The notes below the pieces were generated by a model, which saw only the letters and a list, made by a program, of their open reading frames with translations, made no database searches and was not told the DNA's origin. Positions 15,701 to 29,800 of a stretch of DNA of 64,000 nt are shown here, in pieces. The stretch's first letter is position 1; every line of letters begins with the position of its first letter. A program made the position numbers and the translations under genes. This DNA is from Strongylocentrotus purpuratus (taxonomy: Eukaryota; Echinodermata; Echinoidea; Camarodonta; Strongylocentrotidae). Where the stretch lies: the NCBI RefSeq assembly GCF_000002235.5, contig NW_022145534.1:186001-250000 (forward strand), given 5' to 3'.

Positions 15701-17353
15701 GGGGTGGTTCAGCATTTTGGAGGAAAAAATATATTTTTTTAATAGGCTAGTTTCCCCACAATGAATGTACCTACATGCCATTAGATGGATCCTGACCCCC
15801 ATATCCCTTTGAAAGGGGCGTAGTGGCAAATATTGTAAAAATTTGAATTATCACAACTTTCGGGCCGAAATTGTAAGGGCCGGGGTGGTTCAGCATTTTG
15901 GAGGAAAATATATATTTTTTTTATAGGCTAGTTTCCCCACAATGAATGTACATACATGCCATTAGATGGATCCTGACCCCCATATCCCTTTGAAAGGGGC
16001 GTAGTGGCAAATATTGTAAAAATTTGAATTATCACAACTTTCGGGCCGAAATTGTAAGGGCCGGGGTGGTTCAGCATTTTGAAGGAAAAAAATCATTTTT
16101 TTTAATAGGCTAGTTTCCCCACAATGAATGTACCTACATGCATTAGATGGATCCTGACCCCCATATCCCTTTGAAAGGGGCGTAGTGGCAAATATTGTAA
16201 AAATTTGAATTATCACAACTTTCGGGCCGAAATTGTAAGGGCCGGGGTGGTTCAGCATTTTGGAGGAAAATATATATTTTTTTAATAGGCTAGTTTCCCC
16301 ACAATGAATGTACATACATGCCATTAGATGGATCCTGACCCCCATATCCCTTTGAAAGGGGCGTAGGGCAAATATTGTAAAAATTTGAATTATCACAACT
16401 TTCGGGCCGAAATTAGAAGGTCCGGGGTGGTTCAGCATTTTGAAGGAAAAAATTATATTTTTTGATTAGGCTAGTTTCCCCACAATGAATGTACCTACAT
16501 GCAATTAAATGGATCCTGACCCCCATATCCCTTTGAAAGGGGCGTAGGGCAAATATTGTAAAAATTTGAATTATCACAACTTTCGGGCCGAAATTAGAAG
16601 GTCCGGGGTGGTTCAGCATTTTGAAGGAAAAAATTATATTTTTTGATTAGGCTAGTTTCCCCACAATGAATGTACCTACATGCAATTAAATGGATCCTGA
16701 CCCCCATATCCCTTTGAAAGGGGCGTAGGGCAAATATTGTAAAAATTTGAATTATCACAACTTTCGGGCCGAAATTGTAAGGGCCGGGGTGGTTCAGCAT
16801 TTTGAAGGAAAAAATTATATTTTTTGATAGGCTAGTTTCCCCACAATGAATGTACCTACATGCCATTAAATGGATCCTGACCCCCATATCCCTTTGAAAG
16901 GGGCGTAGTGGCAAATATTGTAAAAATTTGAATTATCACAACTTTCGGGCCGAAATTGTAAGGGCCGGGGTGGTTCAGCATTTTGAAGGAAAAAAAATAT
17001 TTTTTTTAATAGGCTAGTTTCCCCACAATGAATGTACCTACATGCAATTAAATGGATCCTGACCCCCATATCCCTTTGAAAGGGGCGTAGTGGCAAATAT
17101 TGTAAAAATTTGAATTATCACAACTTTCGGGCCGAAATTGTAAGGGCCGGGGTGGTTCAGCATTTTGAAGGAAAAAAATCATTTTTTTTAATAGGCTAGT
17201 TTCCCCACAATGAATGTACCTACATGCAATTAAATGGATCCTGACCCCCATATCCCTTTGAAAGGGGCGTAGTGGCAAATATTGTAAAAATTTGAATTAT
17301 CACAACTTTCGGGCGAAATTGTAAGGGCCGGGGTGGTTCAGCATTTTGGAGGA
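9741..17353. repeat. Higher-order repeat zone, 14-monomer period (about 2.53 kb)
   Basis: A marker monomer with an unusually long T-run after GAGGAAAA occurs at about 9741, 12283, 14817 and 17353, a spacing of 2534-2542 bp or 14 monomers. The following monomers keep the same order of subtypes after the last three markers: S1, then S1 ending in GATTAGG, then S2, then S1 ending in the CATTTTTTTTAATAGG form. Earlier markers at about 5577 and 7571 are spaced 11 and 12 monomers, so the unit was shortened or rearranged to the left. Confidence 0.7.
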
Positions 17354-20300
17354 AAATATTTTTTTTTTTTATAGGCTAGTTTCCCCACAATGAATGTACC
17401 TACATGCAATTAAATGGATCCTGACCCCCATATCCCTTTGAAAGGGGCGTAGTGGCAAATATTGTAAAAATTTGAATTATCACAACTTTCGGGCCGAAAT
17501 TGTAAGGGCCGGGGTGGTTCAGCATTTTGAAGGAAAAAATTATATTTTTGATTAGGCTAGTTTCCCCACAATGAATGTACCTACATGCAATTAAATGGAT
17601 CCTGACCCCCATATCCCTTTGAAAGAAGCGTAGGGGCAAATATTGTAAAAATTTGAATTATCACAACTTTCGGGCCGAAATTAGAAGGTCCGGGGTGGTT
17701 CAGCATTTTGAAGGAAAAAATTATATTTTTTGATTAGGCTAGTTTCCCCACAATGAATGTACCTACATGCAATTAAATGGATCCTGACCCCCATATCCCT
17801 TTGAAAGGGGCGTAGTGGCAAATATTGTAAAAATTTGAATTATCACAACTTTCGGGCCGAAATTGTAAGGGCCGGGGTGGTTCAGCATTTTGAAGGAAAA
17901 AATCATTTTTTTTAATAGGCTAGTTTCCCCACAATGAATGTACCTACATGCCATTAGATGGATCCTGACCCCCATATCCCTTTGAAAGGGGCGTAGTGGC
18001 AAATATTGTAAAAATTTGAATTATCACAACTTTCGGGCCGAAATTGTAAGGGCCGGGGTGGTTCAGCATTTTGAAGGAAAAAATTTTTTTTTAATAGGCT
18101 AGTTTCCCCACAATGAATGTACCTACATGCCATTAGATGGATCCTGACCCCCATATCCCTTTGAAAGGGGCGTAGTGGCAAATATTGTAAAAATTTGAAT
18201 TATCACAACTTTCGGGCCGAAATTAGAAGGTCCGGGGTGGTTCAGCATTTTGAAGGAAAAAATTATATTTTTTGATTAGGCTAGTTTCCCCACAATGAAT
18301 GTACCTACATGCAATTAAATGGATCCTGACCCCCATATCCCTTTGAAAGGGGCGTAGTGGCAAATATTGTAAAAATTTGAATTATCACAACTTTCGGGCC
18401 GAAATTGTAAGGGCCGGGGTGGTTCAGCATTTTGAAGGAAAAAATCATTTTTTTTAATAGGCTAGTTTCCCCACAATGAATGTACCTACATGCCATTAGA
18501 TGGATCCTGACCCCCATATCCCTTTGAAAGGGGCGTAGTGGCAAATATTGTAAAAATTTGAATTATCACAACTTTCGGGCCGAAATTGTAAGGGCCGGGG
18601 TGGTTCAGCATTTTGAAGGAAAAAATCATTTTTTTAATAGGCTAGTTTCCCCACAATGAATGTACCTACATGCCATTAGATGGATCCTGACCCCCATATC
18701 CCTTTGAAAGGGGCGTAGTGGCAAATATTGTAAAAATTTGAATTATCACAACTTTCGGGCCGAAATTGTAAGGGCCGGGGTGGTTCAGCATTTTGGAGGA
18801 AAAATATATTTTTTTTAATAGGCTAGTTTCCCCACAATGAATGTACATACATGCCATTAGATGGATCCTGACCCCCATATCCCTTTGAAAGGGGCGTAGT
18901 GGCAAATATTGTAAAAATTTGAATTATCACAACTTTCGGGCCGAAATTGTAAGGGCCGGGGTGGTTCAGCATTTTGAAGGAAAAAATTATATTTTTTGAT
19001 TAGGCTAGTTTCCCCACAATGAATGTACCTACATGCAATTAAATGGATCCTGACCCCCATATCCCTTTGAAAGGGGCGTAGGGGCAAATATTGTAAAAAT
19101 TTGAATTATCACAACTTTCGGGCCGAAATTGAAGGTCCGGGGTGGTTCAGCATTTTGAAGGAAAAAATTATATTTTTTGATTAGGCTAGTTTCCCCACAA
19201 TGAATGTACCTACATGCAATTAAATGGATCCTGACCCCCATATCCCTTTGAAAGGGGCGTAGTGGCAAATATTGTAAAAATTTGAATTATCACAACTTTC
19301 GGGCCGAAATTGTAAGGGCCGGGGTGGTTCAGCATTTTGGAGGAAAAAATATATTTTTTTTAATAGGCTAGTTTCCCCACAATGAATGTACCTACATGCC
19401 ATTAGATGGATCCTGACCCCCATATCCCTTTGAAAGGGGCGTAGGGGCAAATATTGTAAAAATTTGAATTATCACAACTTTCGGGCCGAAATTAGAAGGT
19501 CCGGGGTGGTTCAGCATTTTGAAGGAAAAAATTATATTTTTTGATTAGGCTAGTTTCCCCACAATGAATGTACCTACATGCAATTAAATGGATCCTGACC
19601 CCCATATCCCTTTGAAAGGGGCGTAGTGGCAAATATTGTAAAAATTTGAATTATCACAACTTTCGGGCCGAAATTGTAAGGGCCGGGGTGGTTCAGCATT
19701 TTGAAGGAAAAAAATCATTTTTTTTAATAGGCTAGTTTCCCCACAATGAATGTACCTACATGCCATTAGATGGATCCTGACCCCCATATCCCTTTGAAAG
19801 GGGCGTAGTGGCAAATATTGTAAAAATTTGAATTATCACAACTTTCGGGCCGAAATTGTAAGGGCCGGGGTGGTTCAGCATTTTGAAGGAAAAAATTATA
19901 TTTTTTTAATAGGCTAGTTTCCCCACAATGAATGTACCTACATGCCATTAGATGGATCCTGACCCCCATATCCCTTTGAAAGGGGCGTAGGGGCAAATAT
20001 TGTAAAAATTTGAATTATCACAACTTTCGGGCCGAAATTGTAAGGGCCGGGGTGGTTCAGCATTTTGGGGAAAATATTATATTTTTTGAATAGGCTAGTT
20101 TCCCCACAATGAATGTACCTACATGCAATTAAATGGATCCTGACCCCCATATCCCTTTGAAAGGGGCGTAGTGGCAAATATTGTAAAAATTTGAATTATC
20201 ACAACTTTCGGGCCGAAATTGTAAGGGCCGGGGTGGTTCAGCATTTTGAAGGAAAATATTATTTTTTTTTAATAGGCTAGTTTCCCCACAATGAATGTAC

Positions 20301-21568
20301 CTACATGCAATTAAATGGATCCTGACCCCCATATCCCTTTGAAAGGGGCGTAGTGGCAAATATTGTAAAAATTTGAATTATCACAACTTTCGGGCCGAAA
20401 TTGTAAGGGCCGGGGTGGTTCAGCATTTTGGAGGAAAATATTATTTTTTTTGAATAGGCTAGTTTCCCCACAATGAATGTACCTACATGCAATTAAATGG
20501 ATCCTGACCCCCATATCCCTTTGAAAGGGGCGTAGTGGCAAATATTGTAAAAATTTGAATTATCACAATTTCGGGCCGAAATGGTAAGGCCGGGGTGGTT
20601 CAGCATTTTGGAGGAAAATATTATTTTTTTTAATAGGCTAGTTTCCCCACAATGAATGTACCTACATGCAATTAAATGGATCCTGACCCCCATATCCCTT
20701 TGAAAGGGGCGTAGTGGCAAATATTGTAAAAATTTGAATTATCACAACTTTCGGGCCGAAATTGTAAGGGCCGGGGTGGTTCAGCATTTTGGAGGAAAAA
20801 ATTATTTTTTTTGAATAGGCTAGTTTCCCCACAATGAATGTACCTACATGCAATTAATGGATCCTGACCCCCATATCCCTTTGAAAGGGGCGTAGTGGCA
20901 AATATTGTAAAAATTTGAATTATCACAACTTTCGGGCCGAAATTGTAAGGGCCGGGGTGGTTCAGCATTTTGAAGGAAAAAATTATATTTTTTGATTAGG
21001 CTAGTTTCCCCACAATGAATGTACATACATGCCATTAGATGGATCCTGACCCCCATATCCCTTTGAAAGGGGCGTAGTGGCAAATATTGTAAAAATTTGA
21101 ATTATCACAACTTTCGGGCCGAAATTGTAAGGGCCGGGGTGGTTCAGCATTTTGGAGGAAAATATATATTTTTTTTAATAGGCTAGTTTCCCCACAATGA
21201 ATGTACCTACATGCAATTAAATGGATCCTGACCCCCATATCCCTTTGAAAGGGGCGTAGTGGCAAATATTGTAAAAATTTGAATTATCACAACTTTCGGG
21301 CCGAAATTGTAAGGGCCGGGGTGGTTCAGCATTTTGAAGGAAAAAATATTTTTTTTAATAGGCTAGTTTCCCCACAATGAATGTACATACATGCAATTAA
21401 ATGGATCCTGACCCCCATATCCCTTTGAAAGAAGCGTAGGGGCAAATATTGTAAAAATTTGAATTATCACAACTTTCGGGCCGAAATTAGAAGGTCCGGG
21501 GTGGTTCAGCATTTTGAAGGAAAAAATTATATTTTTTGATTAGGCTAGTTTCCCCACAATGAATGTAC

Positions 21569-23750
21569 CTACATGCAATTAAATGGATCCTGACCCCCAT
21601 ATCCCTTTGAAAGGGGCGTAGTGGCAAATATTGTAAAAATTTGAATTATCACAACTTTCGGGCCGAAATTGTAAGGGCCGGGGTGGTTCAGCATTTTGGA
21701 GGAAAATATTATATTTTTTGAATAGGCTAGTTTCCCCACAATGAATGTACCTACATGCAATTAAATGGATCCTGACCCCCATATCCCTTTGAAAGGGGCG
21801 TAGTGGCAAATATTGTAAAAATTTGAATTATCACAACTTTCGGGCCGAAATTGTAAGGGCCGGGGTGGTTCAGCATTTTGGAGGAAAATATTATATTTTT
21901 TTTAATAGGCTAGTTTCCCCACAATGAATGTACCTACATGCCATTAGATGGATCCTGACCCCCATATCCCTTTGAAAGGGGCGTAGTGGCAAATATTGTA
22001 AAATTTTGAATTATCACAACTTTCGGGCCGAAATTGTAAGGGCCGGGGTGGTTCAGCATTTTGGAGGAAAATATATATTTTTTTTAATAGGCTAGTTTCC
22101 CCACAATGAATGTACATACATGCCATTAGATGGATCCTGACCCCCATATCCCTTTGAAAGGGGCGTAGTGGCAAATATTGTAAAAATTTGAATTATCACA
22201 ACTTTCGGGCCGAAATTGTAAGGGCCGGGGTGGTTCAGCATTTTGGAGGAAAATATATATTTTTTTTAATAGGCTAGTTTCCCCACAATGAATGTACATA
22301 CATGCAATTAAATGGATCCTGACCCCCATATCCCTTTGAAAGGGGCGTAGTGGCAAATATTGTAAAAATTTGAATTATCACAACTTTCGGGCCGAAATTG
22401 TAAGGGCCGGGGTGGTTCAGCATTTTGAAGGAAAAATCATTTTTTTTAATAGGCTAGTTTCCCCACAATGAATGTACCTACATGCAATTAAATGGATCCT
22501 GACCCCCATATCCCTTTGAAAGGGGCGTAGGGGCAAATATTGTAAAAATTTGAATTATCACAACTTTCGGGCCGAAATTAGAAGGTCCGGGGTGGTTCAG
22601 CATTTTGAAGGAAAAAATTATATTTTTTGATTAGGCTAGTTTCCCCACAATGAATGTACCTACATGCAATTAAATGGATCCTGACCCCCATATCCCTTTG
22701 AAAGGGGCGTAGTGGCAAATATTGTAAAAATTTGAATTATCACAACTTTCGGGCCGAAATTGTAAGGGCCGGGGTGGTTCAGCATTTTGGAGGAAAATAT
22801 TATATTTTTTGAATAGGCTAGTTTCCCCACAATGAATGTACCTACATGCAATTAAATGGATCCTGACCCCCATATCCCTTTGAAAGGGGCGTAGTGGCAA
22901 ATATTGTAAAAATTTGAATTATCACAACTTTCGGGCCGAAATTGTAAGGGCCGGGGTGGTTCAGCATTTTGGAGGAAAATATTATATTTTTTTTAATAGG
23001 CTAGTTTCCCCACAATGAATGTACATACATGCCATTAGATGGATCCTGACCCCCATATCCCTTTGAAAGGGGCGTAGTGGCAAATATTGTAAAATTTTGA
23101 ATTATCACAACTTTCGGGCCGAAATTGTAAGGGCCGGGGTGGTTCAGCATTTTGGAGGAAAATATATATTTTTTTTAATAGGCTAGTTTCCCCACAATGA
23201 ATGTACATACATGCCATTAGATGGATCCTGACCCCCATATCCCTTTGAAAGGGGCGTAGTGGCAAATATTGTAAAAATTTGAATTATCACAACTTTCGGG
23301 CCGAAATTGTAAGGGCCGGGGTGGTTCAGCATTTTGAAGGAAAAAATTATATTTTTTTGATTAGGCTAGTTTCCCCACAATGAATGTACCTACATGCAAT
23401 TAAATGGATCCTGACCCCCATATCCCTTTGAAAGGGGCGTAGTGGCAAATATTGTAAAAATTTGAATTATCACAACTTTCGGGCCGAAATTGTAAGGGCC
23501 GGGGTGGTTCAGCATTTTGGAGGAAAATATATTTTTTTTGAATAGGCTAGTTTCCCCACAATGAATGTACCTACATGCAATTAAATGGATCCTGACCCCC
23601 ATATCCCTTTGAAAGGGGCGTAGCTGCAAATATTGTAAAAATTTGAATTATCACAATTTCAGGCCGAAATTAGAAGGTCCGGGGTGGTTCAGCATTTTGA
23701 AGGAAAAAATTATATTTTTTGAATAGGCTAGTTTCCCCACAATGAATGTA
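21569..23750. repeat. Local duplication of a 6-monomer block (about 1.09 kb)
   Basis: The run of monomer variants beginning at 21569 is repeated at 22660, an offset of 1091 bp or six monomers. The same order is seen: the TATTATATTTTTTGAATAGG unit, then the TATTATATTTTTTTTAATAGG unit, then a monomer with TGTAAAATTTTGAATT instead of TGTAAAAATTTGAATT (about 22000 and 23090). Confidence 0.7.
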
Positions 23751-26700
23751 CCTACATGCAATTAAATGGATCCTGACCCCCATATCCCTTTGAAAGAAGC
23801 GTAGGGGCAAATATTGTAAAAATTTGAATTATCACAACTTTCAGGCCGAAATTGTAAGGGCCGGGGTGGTTCAGCATTTTGAAGGAAAAAATTATATTTT
23901 TTGATTAGGCTAGTTTCCCCACAATGAATGTACATACATGCAATTAAATGGATCCTGACCCCCATATCCCTTTGAAAGGGGCGTAGTGGCAAATATTGTA
24001 AAAATTTGAATTATCACAACTTTCGGGCCGAAATTGTAAGGGCCGGGGTGGTTCAGCATTTTGGAGGAAAATATTATATTTTTTGAATAGGCTAGTTTCC
24101 CCACAATGAATGTACCTACATGCAATTAAATGGATCCTGACCCCCATATCCCTTTAAAAGGGGCGTAGTGGCAAATATTGTGATAATTTGAATAAACACC
24201 AATTTCAGGCCAAAATGGTAAGGGCCGGGGTGGTTCAGCATTTTGGAGGAAAATATTATATTTTTTTTAATAGGCTAGTTTCCCCACAATGAATGTCCAT
24301 ACATGCCATTAGATGGATCCTGACCCCCATATCCCTTTGAAAGGGGCGTAGTGGCAAATATTGTAAAAATTTGAATTATCACAACTTTCGGGCCGAAATT
24401 GTAAGGGCCGGGGTGGTTCAGCATTTTGGAGGAAAAATATATTTTTTTTAATAGGCTAGTTTCCCCACAATGAATGTACATACATGCCATTAGATGGATC
24501 CTGACCCCCATATCCCTTTGAAAGGGGCGTAGTGGCAAATATTGTAAAATTTTGAATTATCACAACTTTCGGGCCGAAATTGTAAGGGCCGGGGTGGTTC
24601 AGCATTTTGGAGGAAAATATATATTTTTTTTAATAGGCTAGTTTCCCCACAATGAATGTACATACATGCCATTAGATGGATCCTGACCCCCATATCCCTT
24701 TGAAAGGGGCGTAGTGGCAAATATTGTAAAAATTTGAATTATCACAACTTTCGGGCCGAAATTGTAAGGGCCGGGGTGGTTCAGCATTTTGGAGGAAAAT
24801 ATATTTTTTTTTTAATAGGCTAGTTTCCACAATAAATGTCCTACATGCCATTAGATGGATCCTGACCCCCATATCCCTTTGAAAGGGGCGTAGTGGCAAA
24901 TATTGTAAAAATTTGAATTATCACAACTTTCGGGCCGAAATTGTAAGGGCCGGGGTGGTTCAGCATTTTGAAGGAAAAAATTATATTTTTTGATTAGGCT
25001 AGTTTCCCCACAATGAATGTACCTACATGCAATTAAATGGATCCTGACCCCCATATCCCTTTGAAAGGGGCGTAGCGGCAAATATTGTAAAAATTTGAAT
25101 AATCACAATTTCGGGCCAAAATGGTAAGGGCCGGGGTGGTTCAGCATTTTGGAGGAAAAATATTATATTTTTTTTAATAGGCTAGTTTCCCCACAATGAA
25201 TGTCCATACATGCCATTAGATGGATCCTGACCCCCATATCCCTTTGAAAGGGGCGTAGTGGCAAATATTGTAAAAATTTGAATTATCACAACTTTCGGGC
25301 CGAAATTGTAAGGGCCGGGGTGGTTCAGCATTTTGGAGGAAAATATATATTTTTTTTAATAGGCTAGTTTCCCCACAATGAATGTACATACATGCCATTA
25401 GATGGATCCTGACCCCCATATCCCTTTGAAAGGGGCGTAGTGGCAAATATTGTAAAATTTTGAATTATCACAACTTTCGGGCCGAAATTGTAAGGGCCGG
25501 GGTGGTTCAGCATTTTGGAGGAAAATATATTTTTTTTAATAGGCTAGTTTCCCCACAATGAATGTACATACATGCCATTAGATGGATCCTGACCCCCATA
25601 TCCCTTTGAAAGGGGCGTAGTGGCAAATATTGTAAAAATTTGAATTATCACAACTTTCGGGCCGAAATTGTAAGGGCCGGGGTGGTTCAGCATTTTGGAG
25701 GAAAATATTTTTTTTTTTAATAGGCTAGTTTCCCCACAATGAATGTCCATACATGCCATTAGATGGATCCTGACCCCCATATCCCTTTGAAAGGGGCGTA
25801 GTGGCAAATATTGTAAAAATTTGAATTATCACAACTTTCGGGCCGAAATTGTAAGGGCCGGGGTGGTTCAGCATTTTGAAGGAAAAAATTATATTTTTTG
25901 ATTAGGCTAGTTTCCCCACAATGAATGTACCTACATGCAATTAAATGGATCCTGACCCCATATCCCTTTGAAAGGGGCGTAGTGGCAAATATTGTAAAAA
26001 TTTGAATTATCACAACTTTCGGGCCGAAATTGTAAGGGCCGGGGTGGTTCAGCATTTTGGAGGAAAATATTATTTTTTTTGAATAGGCTAGTTTCCCCAC
26101 AATGAATGTACCTACATGCAATTAAATGGATCCTGACCCCCATATCCCTTTGAAAGGGGCGTAGTGGCAAATATTGTAAAAATTTGAATTATCACAACTT
26201 TCGGGCCGAAATTGTAAGGGCCGGGGTGGTTCAGCATTTTGAAGGAAAAAATTATATTTTTTGATTAGGCTAGTTTCCCCACAATGAATGTACATACATG
26301 CCATTAGATGGATCCTGACCCCCATATCCCTTTGAAAGGGGCGTAGTGGCAAATATTGTAAAAATTTGAATTATCACAACTTTCGGGCCGAAATTGTAAG
26401 GGCCGGGGTGGTTCAGCATTTTGGAGGAAAATATATATTTTTTTTAATAGGCTAGTTTCCCCACAATGAATGTACATACATGCAATTAAATGGATCCTGA
26501 CCCCCATATCCCTTTGAAAGGGGCGTAGTGGCAAATATTGTAAAAATTTGAATTATCACAACTTTCGGGCCGAAATTGTAAGGGCCGGGGTGGTTCAGCA
26601 TTTTGAAGGAAAAAATCATTTTTTTTAATAGGCTAGTTTCCCCACAATGAATGTACCTACATGCAATTAAATGGATCCTGACCCCCATATCCCTTTGAAA

Positions 26701-26848
26701 GAAGCGTAGGGGCAAATATTGTAAAAATTTGAATTATCACAACTTTCGGGCCGAAATTAGAAGGTCCGGGGTGGTTCAGCATTTTGAAGGAAAAAATTAT
26801 ATTTTTTGATTAGGCTAGTTTCCCCACAATGAATGTACCTACATGCAA

Positions 26849-29800
26849 TTAAATGGATCCTGACCCCCATATCCCTTTGAAAGGGGCGTAGTGGCAAATA
26901 TTGTAAAAATTTGAATTATCACAACTTTCGTGCCGAAATTGTAAGGGCCGGGGTGGTTCAGCATTTTGGAGGAAAATATTATATTTTTTGAATAGGCTAG
27001 TTTCCCCACAATGAATGTACCTACATGCAATTAAATGGATCCTGACCCCCATATCCCTTTAAAGGGGCGTAGCGGCAAATATTGTGATAATTTGAATAAA
27101 CACCAATTTCAGGCCAAAATGGTAAGGGCCGGGGTGGTTCAGCATTTTGGAGGAAAATATTATATTTTTTTTAATAGGCTAGTTTCCCCACAATGAATGT
27201 ACATACATGCCATTAGATGGATCCTGACCCCCATATTCCTTTGAAAGGGGCGTAGTGGCAAATATTGTAAAATTTTGAATTATCGGAACTTTCGGGCCGA
27301 AATTGTAAGGGCCGGGGTGGTTCAGCATTTTGGAGGAAAATATATATTTTTTTTAATAGGCTAGTTTCCCCACAATGAATGTACATACATGCCATTAGAT
27401 GGATCCTGACCCCCATATCCCTTTGAAAGGGGCGTAGTGGCAAATATTGTAAAAATTTGAATTATCACAACTTTCGGGCCGAAATTGTAAGGGCCGGGGT
27501 GGTTCAGCATTTTGAAGGAAAAAATTATATTTTTTGATTAGGCTAGTTTCCCCACAATGAATGTACCTACATGCAATTAAATGGATCCTGACCCTCATAT
27601 TCCTTTGAAAGGGGCGTAGTGGCAAATATTGTAAAAATTTGAATTATCACAACTTTCGGGCCGAAATTGTAAGGGCCGGGGTGGTTCAGCATTTTGGAGG
27701 AAAATATTATATTTTTTGAATAGGCTAGTTTCCCCACAATGAATGTACCTACATGCAATTAAATGGATCCTGACCCCCATATCCCTTTAAAAGGGGCGTA
27801 GCTGCAAATATTGTGATAATTTGAATAAACACCAATTTCAGGCCGAAATTAGAAGGTCCGGGGTGGTTCAGCATTTTGAAGGAAAAAATTATATTTTTTG
27901 AATAGGCTAGTTTCCCCACAATGAATGTACCTACATGCAATTAAATGGATCCTGACCCCCATATCCCTTTGAAAGAAGCGTAGGGGCAAATATTGTAAAA
28001 ATTTGAATTATCACAACTTTCAGGCCGAAATTGTAAGGGCCGGGGTGGTTCAGGATTTTGAAGGAAAAAATTATATTTTTTGATTAGGCTAGTTTCCCCA
28101 CAATAATGTACATACATGCAATTAAATGGATCCTGACCCCCATATCCCTTTGAAAGGGGCGTAGTGGCAAATATTGTAAAAATTTGAATTATCACAACTT
28201 TCGGGCCGAAATTGTAAGGGCCGGGGTGGTTCAGCATTTTGGAGGAAAATATTATATTTTTTGAATAGGCTAGTTTCCCCACAATGAATGTACCTACATG
28301 CAATTAAATGGATCCTGACCCCCATATCCCTGTAAAAGGGGCGTAGCGGCAAATATTGTGATAATTTGAATAAACACCAATTTCAGGCCAAAATGGTAAG
28401 GGCCGGGGTGGTTCAGCATTTTGGAGGAAAATATTATATTTTTTTTAATAGGCTAGTTTCCCCACAATGAATGTCCATACATGCCATTAGATGGATCCTG
28501 ACCCCCATATCCCTTTGAAAGGGGCGTAGTGGCAAATATTGTAAAAATTTGAATTATCACAACTTTCGGGCCGAAATTGTAAGGGCCGGGGTGGTTCAGC
28601 ATTTTGGAGGAAAATATATATTTTTTTTAATAGGCTAGTTTCCCCACAATGAATGTACATACATGCCATTAGATGGATCCTGACCCCCATATCCCTTTGA
28701 AAGGGGCGTAGTGGCAAATATTGTAAAATTTTGAATTATCGGAACTTTCGGGCCGAAATTGTAAGGGCCGGGGTGGTTCAGCATTTTGGAGGAAAATATA
28801 TATTTTTTTTAATAGGCTAGTTTCCCCACAATGAATGTACATACATGCCATTAGATGGATCCTGACCCCCATATCCCTTTGAAAGGGGCGTAGTGGCAAA
28901 TATTGTAAAAATTTGAATTATCACAACTTTCGGGCCGAAATTGTAAGGGCCGGGGTGGTTCAGCATTTTGGAGGAAAATATATTTTTTTTTTAATAGTTT
29001 AGTTTCCACACAATAATGTCCATACATGCCATTAGATGGATCCTGACCCCCATATCCCTTTGAAAGGGGCGTAGTGGCAAATATTGTAAAAATTTGAATT
29101 ATCACAACTTTCGGGCCGAAATTGTAAGGGCCAGGGTGGTTCAGCATTTTGGAGGAAAATATTATTTTTTTTGAATAGGCTAGTTTCCCCACAATGAATG
29201 TACCTACATGCAATTAATGGATTCTGACCCCCATATCCCTTTGAAAGGGGCGTAGTGGCAAATATTGTAAAAATTTGAATTATCACAACTTTCGGGCCGA
29301 AATTGTAAGGGCCGGGGTGGTTCAGCATTTTGAAGGAAAAAATTATATTTTTTGATTAGGCTAGTTTCCCCACAATGAATGTACATACATGCCATTAGAT
29401 GGATCCTGACCCCCATATCCCTTTGAAAGGGGCGTAGTGGCAAATATTGTAAAAAGTTGAATTATCACAACTTTCGGGCCGAAATTGTAAGGGCCGGGGT
29501 GGTTCAGCATTTTGGAGGAAAATATATATTTTTTTTAATAGGCTAGTTTCCCACAATGAATGTACATACATGCAATTAAATGGATCCTGACCCCCATATC
29601 CCTTTGAAAGGGGCGTAGTGGCAAATATTGTAAAAATTTGAATTATCACAACTTTCGGGCCGAAATTGTAAGGGCCGGGGTGGTTCAGCATTTTGAAGGA
29701 AAAAATCATTTTTTTTAATAGGCTAGTTTCCCCACAATGAATGTACCTACATGCAATTAAATGGATCCTGACCCCCATATCCCTTTGAAAGAAGCGTAGG

